Source: Treponema sp. C6A8 (GTDB lineage: Bacteria > Spirochaetota > Spirochaetia > Treponematales > Treponemataceae). Taken from it: a stretch of 64,000 nt of DNA. Numbering within the stretch: the first letter of the stretch is position 1; every line of letters begins with the position of its first letter. Under the pieces are notes generated by a model. That model saw only the letters and a program-made list of their open reading frames with translations, was not told where the DNA came from and made no database searches. This document shows positions 55,283 through 63,188 of this stretch, piece by piece. The stretch spans positions 124,001-188,000 of the forward strand of contig NZ_JHVB01000001.1 in assembly GCF_000619925.1 (NCBI RefSeq), in the 5' to 3' direction. The position numbers and the translations under genes are program-made.

Positions 55283-55308
55283 ACATGCGTCTGAAGGGAC
55301 TCGAACCT
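55283..55308 (-). pseudogene. Duplicated 3' end of tRNA-Arg
   Basis: The plus-strand sequence around ACATGCGTCTGA and GGACTCGAACCT repeats the acceptor/T-arm end of the intact tRNA-Arg at 55420, with two changed bases between the blocks. Directly after the T arm it diverges into GC-rich, hairpin-rich DNA with no anticodon arm. Such a truncated tRNA 3' copy is typical of an attachment-site remnant. Confidence 0.65.
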
Positions 55309-55419
55309 GCGTACAATCGTTCGCGGAAGCGAACATCCTCGTAGCAGGGGGCAACGGGGGCGGCGCTGAGCCACCGTTAGGGCAATTGAAAAATGGTGAT
55401 TGCCTTCCTTCGTTTTACA
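55309..55419. other. GC-rich hairpin segment between tRNA-Arg fragment and intact tRNA-Arg
   Basis: 111 bases with GTTCGC-GGAA-GCGAAC (55319-55334), a GC-rich core containing GGGGGCGGCGCTGAGCC, and GGCAAT...ATTGCC (55381-55404). It does not code and is far more GC-rich than nearby spacers. It could be a leftover of a small inserted element. Confidence 0.5.
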
Positions 55420-55494
55420 TGCGTCTGAGAGGACTCGAACCTCCTACCTTCGGTTTCGAAGACCGACGCTCTGATCCAGATGAGCTACAGGCGC
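55420..55494 (-). tRNA. tRNA-Arg (anticodon TCG)
   Basis: Minus strand: acceptor GCGCCTG/CAGACGC (one mismatched pair), D arm TAGCTCATCTGGATCAGAG, anticodon stem-loop TCGGTCTTCGAAACCGA with TCG, T arm GGAGGTTCGAGTCCTC. Its 3' end is partly copied at 55283. Confidence 0.9.
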
Positions 55495-55513
55495 ATTGCA
55501 GAAAAATCTGCCT

Positions 55514-55546
55514 AAAAAAAAACGAACAGATTTAGCTGTTCGTTTT
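55514..55546 (-). terminator. Terminator after tRNA-His
   Basis: On the minus strand AAAACGAACAG and CTGTTCGTTTT pair around TAAAT-like loop and continue into a run of T. It separates tRNA-His from tRNA-Arg. Confidence 0.88.
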
Positions 55547-55547
55547 A

Positions 55548-55621
55548 GGGTGCCTAGTCGGGATCGAACCGACGACAACCAGATCCACAATCTGGCGCTC
55601 TACCGCTGAACTATAGGCACC
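55548..55621 (-). tRNA. tRNA-His (anticodon GTG)
   Basis: Minus strand: acceptor GGTGCCT/AGGCACC, discriminator C as required for His, anticodon stem-loop CCAGATTGTGGATCTGG with GTG, T arm GTCGGTTCGATCCCGAC. The extra 5' G is not templated and must be added later. Confidence 0.94.
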
Positions 55622-55735
55622 GTATTTGTCGTTAAGACTTTGAAAGTTTAACAGATTTTCGCTTTCAAAGTCAATGGTGCACAGCGCAAATATTAGAAAT
55701 TTTATGAAAATTTTGCATCTGCGCTGTGTAATTTC

Positions 55736-56365
55736 CTATTTGAAGGTGTAAAGAACACCGGCTGTGAACGAATGTTTGAAAATTCCTCCAAAGCAAATGT
55801 TATCTTCTGCGAGTACAGCTAACTTATCTGTAAATGCCCAGCGGCATCCAAACTGAAGTTCTACATCGAAATATACTTCTGTTTCTTCATTTGATGCTGT
55901 TGATTTCTGAGTACCTCTAGAAGTGTAAGTATATGTATCATATTCAACCTTGTAGAAACCAATTGGAACTGAGAAGCCTGCACCTACAAAAGGAATAAGC
56001 TGATCCTGCCATGTTCCTGTTTTTCCGCTGAAGAATGAAATTGGAGGAGCCCATACTGCTCTAGTTCCTGGCACAATAAAAATAGACTGAAGGTTATATC
56101 CGCCCCATTTCTTTCCACCAAAATCCATGTTACAGAATCCTTCAATTGCGAAGTGTGGAACAGGAACAAGACCTGTAACACCAAAAACTGGAGCTACTTC
56201 AAACTCAGAAAGAGTTTCTGTAAAAATGCTCTTATGGTATACAACATTTGCATAACCAATGTTGAGGTTTCCATAGAACCCAATACCTTTCTTTTCTGCA
56301 TTCTTAGCAAATGCAGAACCAGCAAGTGTCATAAGAAGACACATCAATCCGATGATTTTCTTCAT
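55736..56365 (-). CDS. Predicted outer-membrane beta-barrel protein
   Basis: 209 aa with signal peptide MKKIIGLMCLLMTLAGSAFA. The mature chain alternates short amphipathic strands and turns (GIGFYGNLNIGYANVVYHKS, then VGAGFSVPIGFYKVEYDTYT) and ends in SFTAGVLYTFK, a terminal aromatic-strand pattern expected of an outer-membrane barrel. No specific family recognised. It stands alone between the tRNA array and the flagellar operon. Confidence 0.75.
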   Translation of the reverse strand: MKKIIGLMCLLMTLAGSAFAKNAEKKGIGFYGNLNIGYANVVYHKSIFTETLSEFEVAPVFGVTGLVPVPHFAIEGFCNMDFGGKKWGGYNLQSIFIVPGTRAVWAPPISFFSGKTGTWQDQLIPFVGAGFSVPIGFYKVEYDTYTYTSRGTQKSTASNEETEVYFDVELQFGCRWAFTDKLAVLAEDNICFGGIFKHSFTAGVLYTFK

Positions 56366-56486
56366 TTTTTTATAATCTCCTTTTTAATTACTGTTTCTAC
56401 TATAAGAAACGTATCTTTACGGGTCAATATCATTTTGATTTATATAAGTAAAATTTATATTTTTAAGCGAATTTTTTAAATTTCCC

Positions 56487-56513
56487 TAAACCTTTTTTTT
56501 CAGATTCCGATGA
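56487..56513 (+). promoter_or_regulatory. Sigma-28 (FliA)-type promoter of the flagellar operon
   Basis: TAAA at 56487-56490, 15-base spacer, then TCCGATGA at 56506-56513, six of eight matching the GCCGATAA -10 of FliA promoters. It is 50 bases upstream of the first gene of a late flagellar operon, where such a promoter is expected. Confidence 0.65.
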
Positions 56514-56563
56514 ATAACTGAAAGACCGAATCCTTATCAAAAGGATATGGTAGTGGAGATTTT

Positions 56564-56992
56564 ATGAACGAAGAATTCAAAATCATTCTGGAAGATGAAA
56601 ATAATCTTCTGGAGCATATTGCAGAAGAGCAGGGTGCTTTGCGTCTTGCCGTAGAAAAGAAAAACTGGAATGCCCTTATGACAAGCATTTCGGAAATCAA
56701 TCTTATGTCTGATGCCTTCAAGACACTTGATTCACGACGCGAAAAACTTCAGAAATCAATTGATAGAGCAGAACTTACATCATACAGCGAAGTTCTCTTA
56801 AATCTCCGTTCAAAACTTCTTAAATGCAAGGCAGAAAACAAGGCTTTTGCAAGTTATGTAAATATCAGCCGTTCCTTTATTCAGCAGGTTGTGGAAAAGG
56901 CTCTGCCTCAGTCACGCAATAAGAATTATTCACGAACCGGTCATATTGTTCAGCCTCAGCCACAGAGCGTTGTGGTAAATCAGTTGTTTTAA
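56564..56992 (+). CDS. FlgN-like flagellar export chaperone
   Basis: 142 aa, almost wholly helical and charged, as in FlgN: LEDENNLLEHIAEEQGALRL near residues 9-28 and RREKLQKSIDRAELTSYSEV near 58-77, with a Gln/Pro-rich tail. FlgN carries FlgK and FlgL to the export gate. It sits 22 bases upstream of flgK, the standard place. The assignment rests on helical pattern plus context. Confidence 0.75.
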   Translation: MNEEFKIILEDENNLLEHIAEEQGALRLAVEKKNWNALMTSISEINLMSDAFKTLDSRREKLQKSIDRAELTSYSEVLLNLRSKLLKCKAENKAFASYVNISRSFIQQVVEKALPQSRNKNYSRTGHIVQPQPQSVVVNQLF

Positions 56993-57014
56993 TTAAAAAA
57001 GAGAGGTAGAAAAA

Positions 57015-58889
57015 ATGGGATCAACTTTTTCTGGAATTGAACTTGGAAAACGCAGTATTATGGCTCATACAGATGCCATCACAACTGCAGGTCACAATAT
57101 TTCAAATGCAAATACAGAAGGCTATTCTCGTCAGCGTGTTCAGATGAAGGAATTTGATCCTCTTTATAAACCTGACCTTGAACGCGCAGAACGCGCCGGA
57201 ATGATTGGACAGGGTATTGATACTCAGAGCATCAACCGTATCCGTGACGAACTTCTGGACGGCCGCATTGTTGCTCAGGCTAATCAGGAAAGCTACTGGC
57301 AGACAAGAAGTGATTATTACACAATGCTGGAACAGATTTATAATGAGCCTGCGGATATTTCTATCCGTTCTAATATGGATAAATTCTGGGAAAGCTGGCA
57401 GGAACTCAGCATGAATCCTGAAAGTCAGGCTGCCCGCCAGGCTGTTGTTACCCGCGGCGTTACTTTGACAGATTCTATTAAAAACCGCTGGGAAGGTTTG
57501 AGCGGCGTTGCAAATATTATTGACGGCGACATTGAAGCTACAATGCGTCAGGTAAACTCTATTACAGCTCAAATTGCAGAGGTAAACGGAGAAATCGTTC
57601 GTTCAAAGGCAATGGGAGATAATCCTAACGATTTGCTTGACCGCCGTGATCTTCTTGTTGATAAACTCAGCCAGCTTATTAATGTAACTACAGATCAGCG
57701 CGATTCAGATGAGTTTGAAGTTCACGTAGACGGAAAAATCCTTGTTCAGGGCAGTGTAGCCCGTGAATTTGCCCTTGAACCAAAATATGACGACACAGGC
57801 TATTCAAAACTTATCTGGGCAGACACAGGAAGCGATGCTCATTTTAGCGGCGGAAAACTTGGCGCTCTTGTAGAACTTCGTGACCTTGATATCCGTAAGG
57901 AAATTCAGAGCCTTAACACAATGACTATGAACTTTTCTGACCTTGTAAACGACGTTCACCGCAATGCAGTTGGCGCAAACAAGGTAACAGGCCTTGATTT
58001 CTTTGTTCAGCACAGCTTTGTAGAAAATACAAACGGTAATTTTGACCGTGACGGCGACGGCGAACTTGATACATCATATATCTTCCGCTTTACAGGAAAT
58101 AATGCCCTTGATTTGCAGCAGCAGGTTGGTTTTGAAGGCGTCATGAAGCTTAGCGGTGCAAACGGCGATGTAGAAATTCCTTACTATCATACAGATACAG
58201 TAGAAACTGTAATTGCCCGCATTAATGACAGCACAAGTGAAGTTAAGGCTTATCTTGATAAAAACAATCACCTTGTTTTGAAAGGCACAACAGCCCTTCA
58301 CGAAGAAAATCCTGATTTTGTAATCCGCCATGTTGAAGATTCTGGCTACTTCCTTGCAGGTTATGCAGGAATCTTGCGCGGAGCAGGAGAGGCTTCTGCT
58401 TATGATTTTGCTCAGGCTGATGCTGTTGTGGCTCTTGCAGAAGGCAGTCAGTATGCAGTAAGTCCTGTTTATAATCCTTCTGCTTATGTAGAAGTAAATC
58501 CTGCAATCAGACACGACGTTATGAATGTTGCTGCAGGCTATAACGACGGTAATTCAGGCGTTGCTGCCGGTGACGGCCGTGCCGCAGTAGAAATTGCAGC
58601 AATCCGCAATTCTCAGGTAATGGTTGGCGGTCAGAAAACTTTTGATGATTATTTTGCAGATGCCGTAACAAATGTTGGTCTTATGGGCGAACAGGCAGAA
58701 ATGAATCTTATGAGTCAGAATGCCATTATGGATGACCTTCGTGGACTTAGAGATTCAATCAGCGGTGTAAATATTGATGAAGAACTTGCAGATATTCTTA
58801 AGTTCCAGCACGGCTACAATGCCGCTGCCAAGTTTATCACCGTCTGGGATAATCTGGTGGATACTGTAATTAACCGTTTGGGTGTGTAA
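57015..58889 (+). CDS. flgK: Flagellar hook-associated protein 1
   Basis: 624 aa. N-terminal axial signature SGIELGKRSIMAHTDAITTA then GHNISNANTEGYSRQRVQM, and C-terminal coiled end DDLRGLRDSISGVNIDEELA then LVDTVINRLGV. It forms the first hook-filament junction layer. The middle (residues ~250-520) is longer than in enteric FlgK. Start behind GAGAGG. Confidence 0.95.
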   Translation: MGSTFSGIELGKRSIMAHTDAITTAGHNISNANTEGYSRQRVQMKEFDPLYKPDLERAERAGMIGQGIDTQSINRIRDELLDGRIVAQANQESYWQTRSDYYTMLEQIYNEPADISIRSNMDKFWESWQELSMNPESQAARQAVVTRGVTLTDSIKNRWEGLSGVANIIDGDIEATMRQVNSITAQIAEVNGEIVRSKAMGDNPNDLLDRRDLLVDKLSQLINVTTDQRDSDEFEVHVDGKILVQGSVAREFALEPKYDDTGYSKLIWADTGSDAHFSGGKLGALVELRDLDIRKEIQSLNTMTMNFSDLVNDVHRNAVGANKVTGLDFFVQHSFVENTNGNFDRDGDGELDTSYIFRFTGNNALDLQQQVGFEGVMKLSGANGDVEIPYYHTDTVETVIARINDSTSEVKAYLDKNNHLVLKGTTALHEENPDFVIRHVEDSGYFLAGYAGILRGAGEASAYDFAQADAVVALAEGSQYAVSPVYNPSAYVEVNPAIRHDVMNVAAGYNDGNSGVAAGDGRAAVEIAAIRNSQVMVGGQKTFDDYFADAVTNVGLMGEQAEMNLMSQNAIMDDLRGLRDSISGVNIDEELADILKFQHGYNAAAKFITVWDNLVDTVINRLGV

Positions 58890-58942
58890 ATAGATTGTCG
58901 GGTCAAGCCCGTCAATGACAGATATTAGCAAAGGAGCATAAA

Positions 58943-60187
58943 GTGCACAGAATCAGCAGTCAGATGAATAATAATAATACTCAGAGCAATTTGCGCATTC
59001 AGGAACACAGACTTAACCGCGCAAATAATCAGCTTGGAAGCCAGCAGAAAATCCAGCAGCTTCGTGATGATCCGATTGCTGCAGGACATCTTGTGCGCTA
59101 TCAGTCATACCTTGACCGCGTAAATACTTTTGAAAAAAATGCTGCAACTTTGAGCGACTCTTTTAATCTTCGCGAAACTTATATGACAGATTCTCTGGAA
59201 ATCATGCAGAGAGTGCGCGAGCTTGCCGTAACTGGAGCAAACGGTATCTACACAAAAGATGACCTTAAGAATATGGCGACTGAAGTTGATGAGCTTTTGA
59301 AACAGCTTATTCAGAATGCAAACGCCGTTTCTTCTGACGGAAACTCAATTTTTGCAGGCACAAACACAAAGGCAACTGCCTTTGAAGTTGATATGGGAAA
59401 CGTTGAAGGCTCTGGCAGCGCTTTGATTCAGAATGTCCGCTATAACGGAAATATTCAGGTAAATAAAATTGAAGTTGATGAAGGAAAATACCTTGATAAC
59501 GACAATGCCGGTGTAAGAACCTTCTGGGCAGAAAATCAGCAGGTTTTTGGCGGCCGCGACGGTTCTCAGTGGCAGGCAAACAGTGATTCTATTATCAGCG
59601 TTGACGGTGTTCAGATTAAAATTAACCAGGGCGACAATATTTACGCCGTTGTTGGAAAAATTAACGAAAGTAATGCTGCCGTAAAGGCTAGTGTAGACCC
59701 GGTTCGCAAGAGCTTAAATCTTACGACAACTGATGCCCGCCAGCTCTGGCTTGAAGATATTCAGGGAAACGCCTTGAACGAGCTTGGAATTATCAAGGAT
59801 TCTTCTCAGCGTCCTCCATATAATCTTGGTGACAGTACCCGTGTAAGCGGCGGTTCTCTTTTTGACACCGTAATTGCCTTCCGCAATGCTCTTCTTGCCG
59901 GCGACAGCGAATCAATTGGCGGACGCGTGCTTGGAAGCCTTGATCAGGGAATCGGAAACCTCGTAACCCGCATTGCAAAAAACGGTTCTGAATACGAGCG
60001 TGCCCAGCTTAACATCACCCGTAATTCAAAGCTTGCCCTTGATGTAAACAGTCAGATCAGCCGCGAAGGTGACCTTGACTTTACAAAAGCCATCACCGAC
60101 CTCAAGATGCTCGACTACACAAATCAGGCAACCCTTAGCCAGGCTGGCAAAATGTACAGTTCAACTTTGTTGAACTATATGAGGTAA
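58943..60187 (+). CDS. flgL: Flagellar hook-associated protein 3
   Basis: 414 aa from GTG 58943 behind AAAGGAG. Flagellin-like N-terminus (MHRISSQM, HRLNRANNQLGSQQKIQQLR, DDPIAAGHLVRYQSYLDRV) and C-terminus (LTKAITDLKMLDY-like LDFTKAITDLKMLDYTNQA, then YSSTLLNYMR). Second junction protein between hook and filament. Shares the operon with flgK. Confidence 0.94.
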   Translation: MHRISSQMNNNNTQSNLRIQEHRLNRANNQLGSQQKIQQLRDDPIAAGHLVRYQSYLDRVNTFEKNAATLSDSFNLRETYMTDSLEIMQRVRELAVTGANGIYTKDDLKNMATEVDELLKQLIQNANAVSSDGNSIFAGTNTKATAFEVDMGNVEGSGSALIQNVRYNGNIQVNKIEVDEGKYLDNDNAGVRTFWAENQQVFGGRDGSQWQANSDSIISVDGVQIKINQGDNIYAVVGKINESNAAVKASVDPVRKSLNLTTTDARQLWLEDIQGNALNELGIIKDSSQRPPYNLGDSTRVSGGSLFDTVIAFRNALLAGDSESIGGRVLGSLDQGIGNLVTRIAKNGSEYERAQLNITRNSKLALDVNSQISREGDLDFTKAITDLKMLDYTNQATLSQAGKMYSSTLLNYMR

Positions 60188-60216
60188 TTATAACTCACAC
60201 AAAGTGTGGAAAACCT

Positions 60217-60240
60217 AAAAATTGCTTTCGCAATTTTTTT
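60217..60240 (+). terminator. Terminator after flgL
   Basis: AAAATTGC-TTTCG-CAATTTT-type hairpin (60217-60237) followed by T. A second stem, GAGGCTGC-ATA-GCAGCCTC (60261-60279), lies nearer fliW without a T-run and may affect fliW translation or mRNA stability. Confidence 0.75.
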
Positions 60241-60303
60241 AACGGTTTGCTATAAATCAAGAGGCTGCATAGCAGCCTCCTCAAGTAAACAAAGGATGAA
60301 TTT

Positions 60304-60747
60304 ATGGAAGTTCTAACAAGAGAAAAAGGCAAAGTGGATGTTGCCGCCGAAAATCTTCTGACTATTCCGGAAGGTTTATTTGGTTTTGAAATGTATTCAA
60401 AATACGCGCTTATTGATTCTGAATACATGCCCTTTATCTGGCTGCAGTCTTGCGAAGATTCAAATCTTGCATTTTTGATTGTAGATCCTTTCAGAATCTG
60501 CGCCGACTATGAAGCCGACATTGATGATGAAACACTTTCAAAAATCGGAATTGAAAAACCGGAAGATATTATCATAATGGCGATTGTTACAGTTCCAAGA
60601 AACGGAGCTCCAATCACTGCAAACCTTCAGGGACCTCTGGTAATCAATAAAAAGAACCAGAAGTGCATGCAGGTTGTGCTGAACGACAATCGCTGGAGCA
60701 CAAAGTTTGACATCATGAAGGCTCTTGAGCAAAAAGGAGAACGATAA
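60304..60747 (+). CDS. fliW: Flagellar assembly factor FliW
   Basis: 147 aa. Contains [20 protein letters not shown] near residues 19-38, [20 protein letters not shown] near 43-62, and [20 protein letters not shown] near 100-119, all family hallmarks. FliW binds flagellin and CsrA and so links filament assembly to CsrA-controlled translation. Its stop overlaps the csrA start (TAATG-type), the usual fliW-csrA pairing. Confidence 0.95.
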   Translation: MEVLTREKGKVDVAAENLLTIPEGLFGFEMYSKYALIDSEYMPFIWLQSCEDSNLAFLIVDPFRICADYEADIDDETLSKIGIEKPEDIIIMAIVTVPRNGAPITANLQGPLVINKKNQKCMQVVLNDNRWSTKFDIMKALEQKGER

Positions 60748-61001
60748 TGTTAATCCTTTCAAGAAAAATCGATGAGAAAATTAAAATCGGCGAAAATATC
60801 ACAATTACCCTGATTGATGTTCACGGAGATCAGGTAAAAATTGGTGTTGAAGCTCCAAAAAACGTAAAGGTTTTCCGCCAGGAAGTATTTGACGCTATCC
60901 AGAGCGAAAATAAAGCTGCCGCAGTGGAAAATAAAGCTGCCAATGAGGAAAAATCCGCTATTGCTGCTGTCAGCGCGCTTTCTAAGTTGTTAGGGAAATA
61001 G
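60747..61001 (+). CDS. csrA: Carbon storage regulator CsrA
   Basis: 84 aa. [20 protein letters not shown] and [20 protein letters not shown] are the RNA-binding strands; RQEV holds the key Arg. An Ala/Lys/Glu-rich tail of ~25 residues extends past the ~60-aa core, as in CsrA proteins that answer to FliW. It blocks ribosome binding on target mRNAs such as flagellin. The stop codon TAG is the first part of a CACAGAT repeat. Confidence 0.95.
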   Translation: MLILSRKIDEKIKIGENITITLIDVHGDQVKIGVEAPKNVKVFRQEVFDAIQSENKAAAVENKAANEEKSAIAAVSALSKLLGK

Positions 61002-61103
61002 CCACAGATACACACAGATGGACACAGATATTATATTTTTGAAATAAGAAAGCGTTTTGTTATAAATCACTATCTGTGTTTATCTGTGTCTAATCTGTGG
61101 CTA
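60999..61103. repeat. CACAGAT palindromic repeat between csrA and tsaB
   Basis: TAGCCACAGAT on the left, ATCTGTGGCTA on the right, with CACAGAT units inside both arms. On the plus strand its first TAG ends csrA; on the minus strand the first TAG of the other arm ends tsaB. It lies exactly between two convergent genes and probably forms a large hairpin in both mRNAs. Confidence 0.92.
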
Positions 61104-61778
61104 TTTATTTTGTGTAAGTTTCACTTCCGCTTCGCTGGCACGCAGGTAAACAGGGCCGTCATAATCTGCAAGAGGCTTTTGCCCCTCTGCAATCATCTTT
61201 TCTGTAATCTGGAACATGCTTTCTGCACTCAATGCCTGAACTTTAGGACTGAATACTTTTGCTTTTAAGCCCTTTTCTGAAAGAAGCTTGCAGAAAACTT
61301 CGCAGTCTGTTCCGCATACAAAAATCTTATCAAACTGATTTGCCTTTTCTACGATGGCTGGAATTTCATAGTCTCCGTCCGGGAGAATTTCTTTTCCGCC
61401 TTCTGTAAGGCTTGCATAAAATCTGTCTTTTTTAGCATCAATTCCGCAAAGGACAGGAAGCTCTGAATCCAGATATGGCCATGCGTGAATTTTTAGAGAT
61501 GAAATTGCGTAAAGGGGTGTGCCGTTAGCAAGCGTCAGCGCCTTCAAAACTGAAAAGCCAAGACGAAGACCCGTAAAGCTTCCAGGACCGCCTGTAACGC
61601 AGGTATAATCTAATTCTTTTGCAGTGATTCCCACTTTTTCCAGCACGTAATCAACTGCATTTACGATTGTTTCTGACTGCTTCATGCCGATGTCGTAAAC
61701 AGCGGCGCACATGTTGTCATCATTTTTTGCGGCTACAATAAGTCTTGTAACTGCACAGTCTATAGCCAGAGCTTTCAT
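61101..61778 (-). CDS. tsaB: tRNA t6A biosynthesis protein TsaB
   Basis: 225 aa. ASKHA fold: MKALAIDCAVTRLIVAAKND at the start, CVTGGPGSFTGLRLGFSVLK near 60-79, and ALTLANGTPLYAISSLKIHA near 80-99. Scaffold partner of TsaD/TsaE for threonylcarbamoyl-adenosine in ANN-decoding tRNAs. It overlaps tsaE by 4 bases. TsaD is not in the window. Confidence 0.93.
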   Translation of the reverse strand: MKALAIDCAVTRLIVAAKNDDNMCAAVYDIGMKQSETIVNAVDYVLEKVGITAKELDYTCVTGGPGSFTGLRLGFSVLKALTLANGTPLYAISSLKIHAWPYLDSELPVLCGIDAKKDRFYASLTEGGKEILPDGDYEIPAIVEKANQFDKIFVCGTDCEVFCKLLSEKGLKAKVFSPKVQALSAESMFQITEKMIAEGQKPLADYDGPVYLRASEAEVKLTQNK

Positions 61779-62209
61779 TTGATGTCTCCGTTATTCCAGT
61801 TTTCGATTGTGATTGTTCTCTCGTCTCCGTCGCCCGGAGTGATTTTTAAAAGAATTGTCTTTTTTGGAAGCTCGTCCATGATTTTTTCGCTCCATTCGAT
61901 GATGGAAACTCCGTTTCCGTAAATCATGTCGTCTGTTCCCAGGTTGATAAAATCCTCTGAACCTTCAAGACGGTAAACGTCCATGTGGTAAAGGGGCATC
62001 TTTCCTGAGTATTCGCTAATCAGACAGAAAGTAGGGCTTGTAATTGTGTCTGATACGCCCAGAGCCTTTGCAATTCCTTTTGTGATTGTTGTTTTTCCAG
62101 CTGCGAGTGTTCCCTGCATGGCAATAACGTCACCTTTTTTCAAAAGGGAGCCGATTTTTTCGCCAAGGGCAATAGTCTCGTCAGCGGAGTGAGTTGTAAA
62201 TGTTAACAT
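61775..62209 (-). CDS. tsaE: tRNA t6A biosynthesis ATPase TsaE
   Basis: 144 aa. Walker A GTLAAGKTTITKG near 34-46, SPTFCLISEYSGKMPLYHMD near 59-78, YRLEGSEDFINLGTDD and IEWSEK, all standard for TsaE. Overlaps the preceding small gene by 7 bases and tsaB by 4, one leftward operon. Confidence 0.94.
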   Translation of the reverse strand: MLTFTTHSADETIALGEKIGSLLKKGDVIAMQGTLAAGKTTITKGIAKALGVSDTITSPTFCLISEYSGKMPLYHMDVYRLEGSEDFINLGTDDMIYGNGVSIIEWSEKIMDELPKKTILLKITPGDGDERTITIENWNNGDIK

Positions 62210-62469
62210 TGAGGGAGTCTGCCTTCCAGTTCTTCTGTTAGAATAAATTCAGTAAGCGCTTTTTTTACAGGCAAAAGAGGATAGTTAATGGGCTTTATGA
62301 ATGAAATATTGATGATTCGTTTACCCATTGGATTTACTTCAATTGTAAATAAAATCCCGGCGGTTTCGGTTGCGGTTGGCAGTTCAATAACTGCATCGCA
62401 GGTATATTTGCGCAGATAAAAAATCTGACCTTCCTCACGCTGTAGATTTTGTAATTCAAGCACCTTCAT
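62203..62469 (-). CDS. Small hypothetical protein upstream of tsaE
   Basis: 88 aa. MKVLELQNLQREEGQIFYLR at the start, then a beta-rich part with MGKRIINISFIKPINYPLLP. No membrane segment, no family recognised. Coupled to tsaE by a 7-base overlap, so it is expressed and is probably a conserved treponemal gene. Confidence 0.65.
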   Translation of the reverse strand: MKVLELQNLQREEGQIFYLRKYTCDAVIELPTATETAGILFTIEVNPMGKRIINISFIKPINYPLLPVKKALTEFILTEELEGRLPQC

Positions 62470-62550
62470 CGTTCTATCATTCTACTCCAAAAAGTTACTA
62501 TTCACAAGTTTAAATACAATTTTGTTATTTTGTACTTTTTAACGTAGTGA

Positions 62551-63141
62551 TTAGAAATGCAATGCCTGAGAAATTGCTGTCAGACGAGGACAGATTTCGT
62601 ATTCAGACAAATCTCCAATAAGAACAGTATCATTATTTTGCAGAGCCTGCTCAAAATCAAGTAAAATCTGAGAAAAATCTGCAAAAAAGTCCTTGAAGTT
62701 CATGCCGTTGATTGTGATTTCCTTGAAAGTGTCAGGGAAAAGTGAAGCAAGAGTTGCAACATGGCAGAACTCATTTATATTATCTGCAAGTTTTTTGATT
62801 GATTCTACAACTTCAGAATTCTGGCCGTTCTGAAGGGCAACAGGAACCTGTTCCATTTTTTCAGAAAGGCTTGTAAAAAGAACTGAAAGATTTTCAAAAG
62901 ATTCTCTTATAGAACCCTTTGTTACTACAGAGAACTCAAATTTTGTATTTTTTCCAAGTTCTTTTGCAGCTTCTTCGTCAAATATATCAGCTGTTATCTG
63001 CTTGCCGTCTACACTGATTCCGATTACGGCAGCTTCGTTTTCTTCGCAAGTTTTTTCAAAAGATTTAAGAACATCACCTACTGTCTGTTCGTCTTCAATC
63101 TGAACATCAACATTCTGTCCGTTAATATAAAATTCTACCAT
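62551..63141 (-). CDS. Hypothetical protein downstream of fliD
   Basis: 196 aa, acidic. The first ~70 residues look like a small beta-grasp-type domain (MVEFYINGQNVDVQIEDEQT). Then come mainly helices (ESFENLSVLFTSLSEKMEQV, then IKKLADNINEFCHVATLASL, then FADFSQILLDFEQALQNNDT). It follows fliD by 47 bases, where FliS is found in many bacteria; the helical half could serve a comparable chaperone role, but no FliS motif is visible. Confidence 0.6.
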   Translation of the reverse strand: MVEFYINGQNVDVQIEDEQTVGDVLKSFEKTCEENEAAVIGISVDGKQITADIFDEEAAKELGKNTKFEFSVVTKGSIRESFENLSVLFTSLSEKMEQVPVALQNGQNSEVVESIKKLADNINEFCHVATLASLFPDTFKEITINGMNFKDFFADFSQILLDFEQALQNNDTVLIGDLSEYEICPRLTAISQALHF

Positions 63142-63188
63142 AAGTTCCTCGTATTATTACTTAATAATCGGCATAATTTATATTTTTT

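Noticed and set aside
55275..55535. Open frame of 86 codons across the tRNA-Arg region
   Set aside because: It reads through a tRNA gene and its fragment antisense; the encoded RLRGLEPPTF-type string is a known tRNA translation artefact.
58889..58943. GTCGGGTCAAGCCCG words between flgK and flgL as a terminator
   Set aside because: The stem is short and has no T-run; flgL follows closely with a good ribosome site, so the operon is probably continuous.
62551..63141. Gene after fliD as FliS
   Set aside because: The helical half is suggestive, but the N-terminal domain and length (196 aa against about 130) do not match and no FliS motif is visible.
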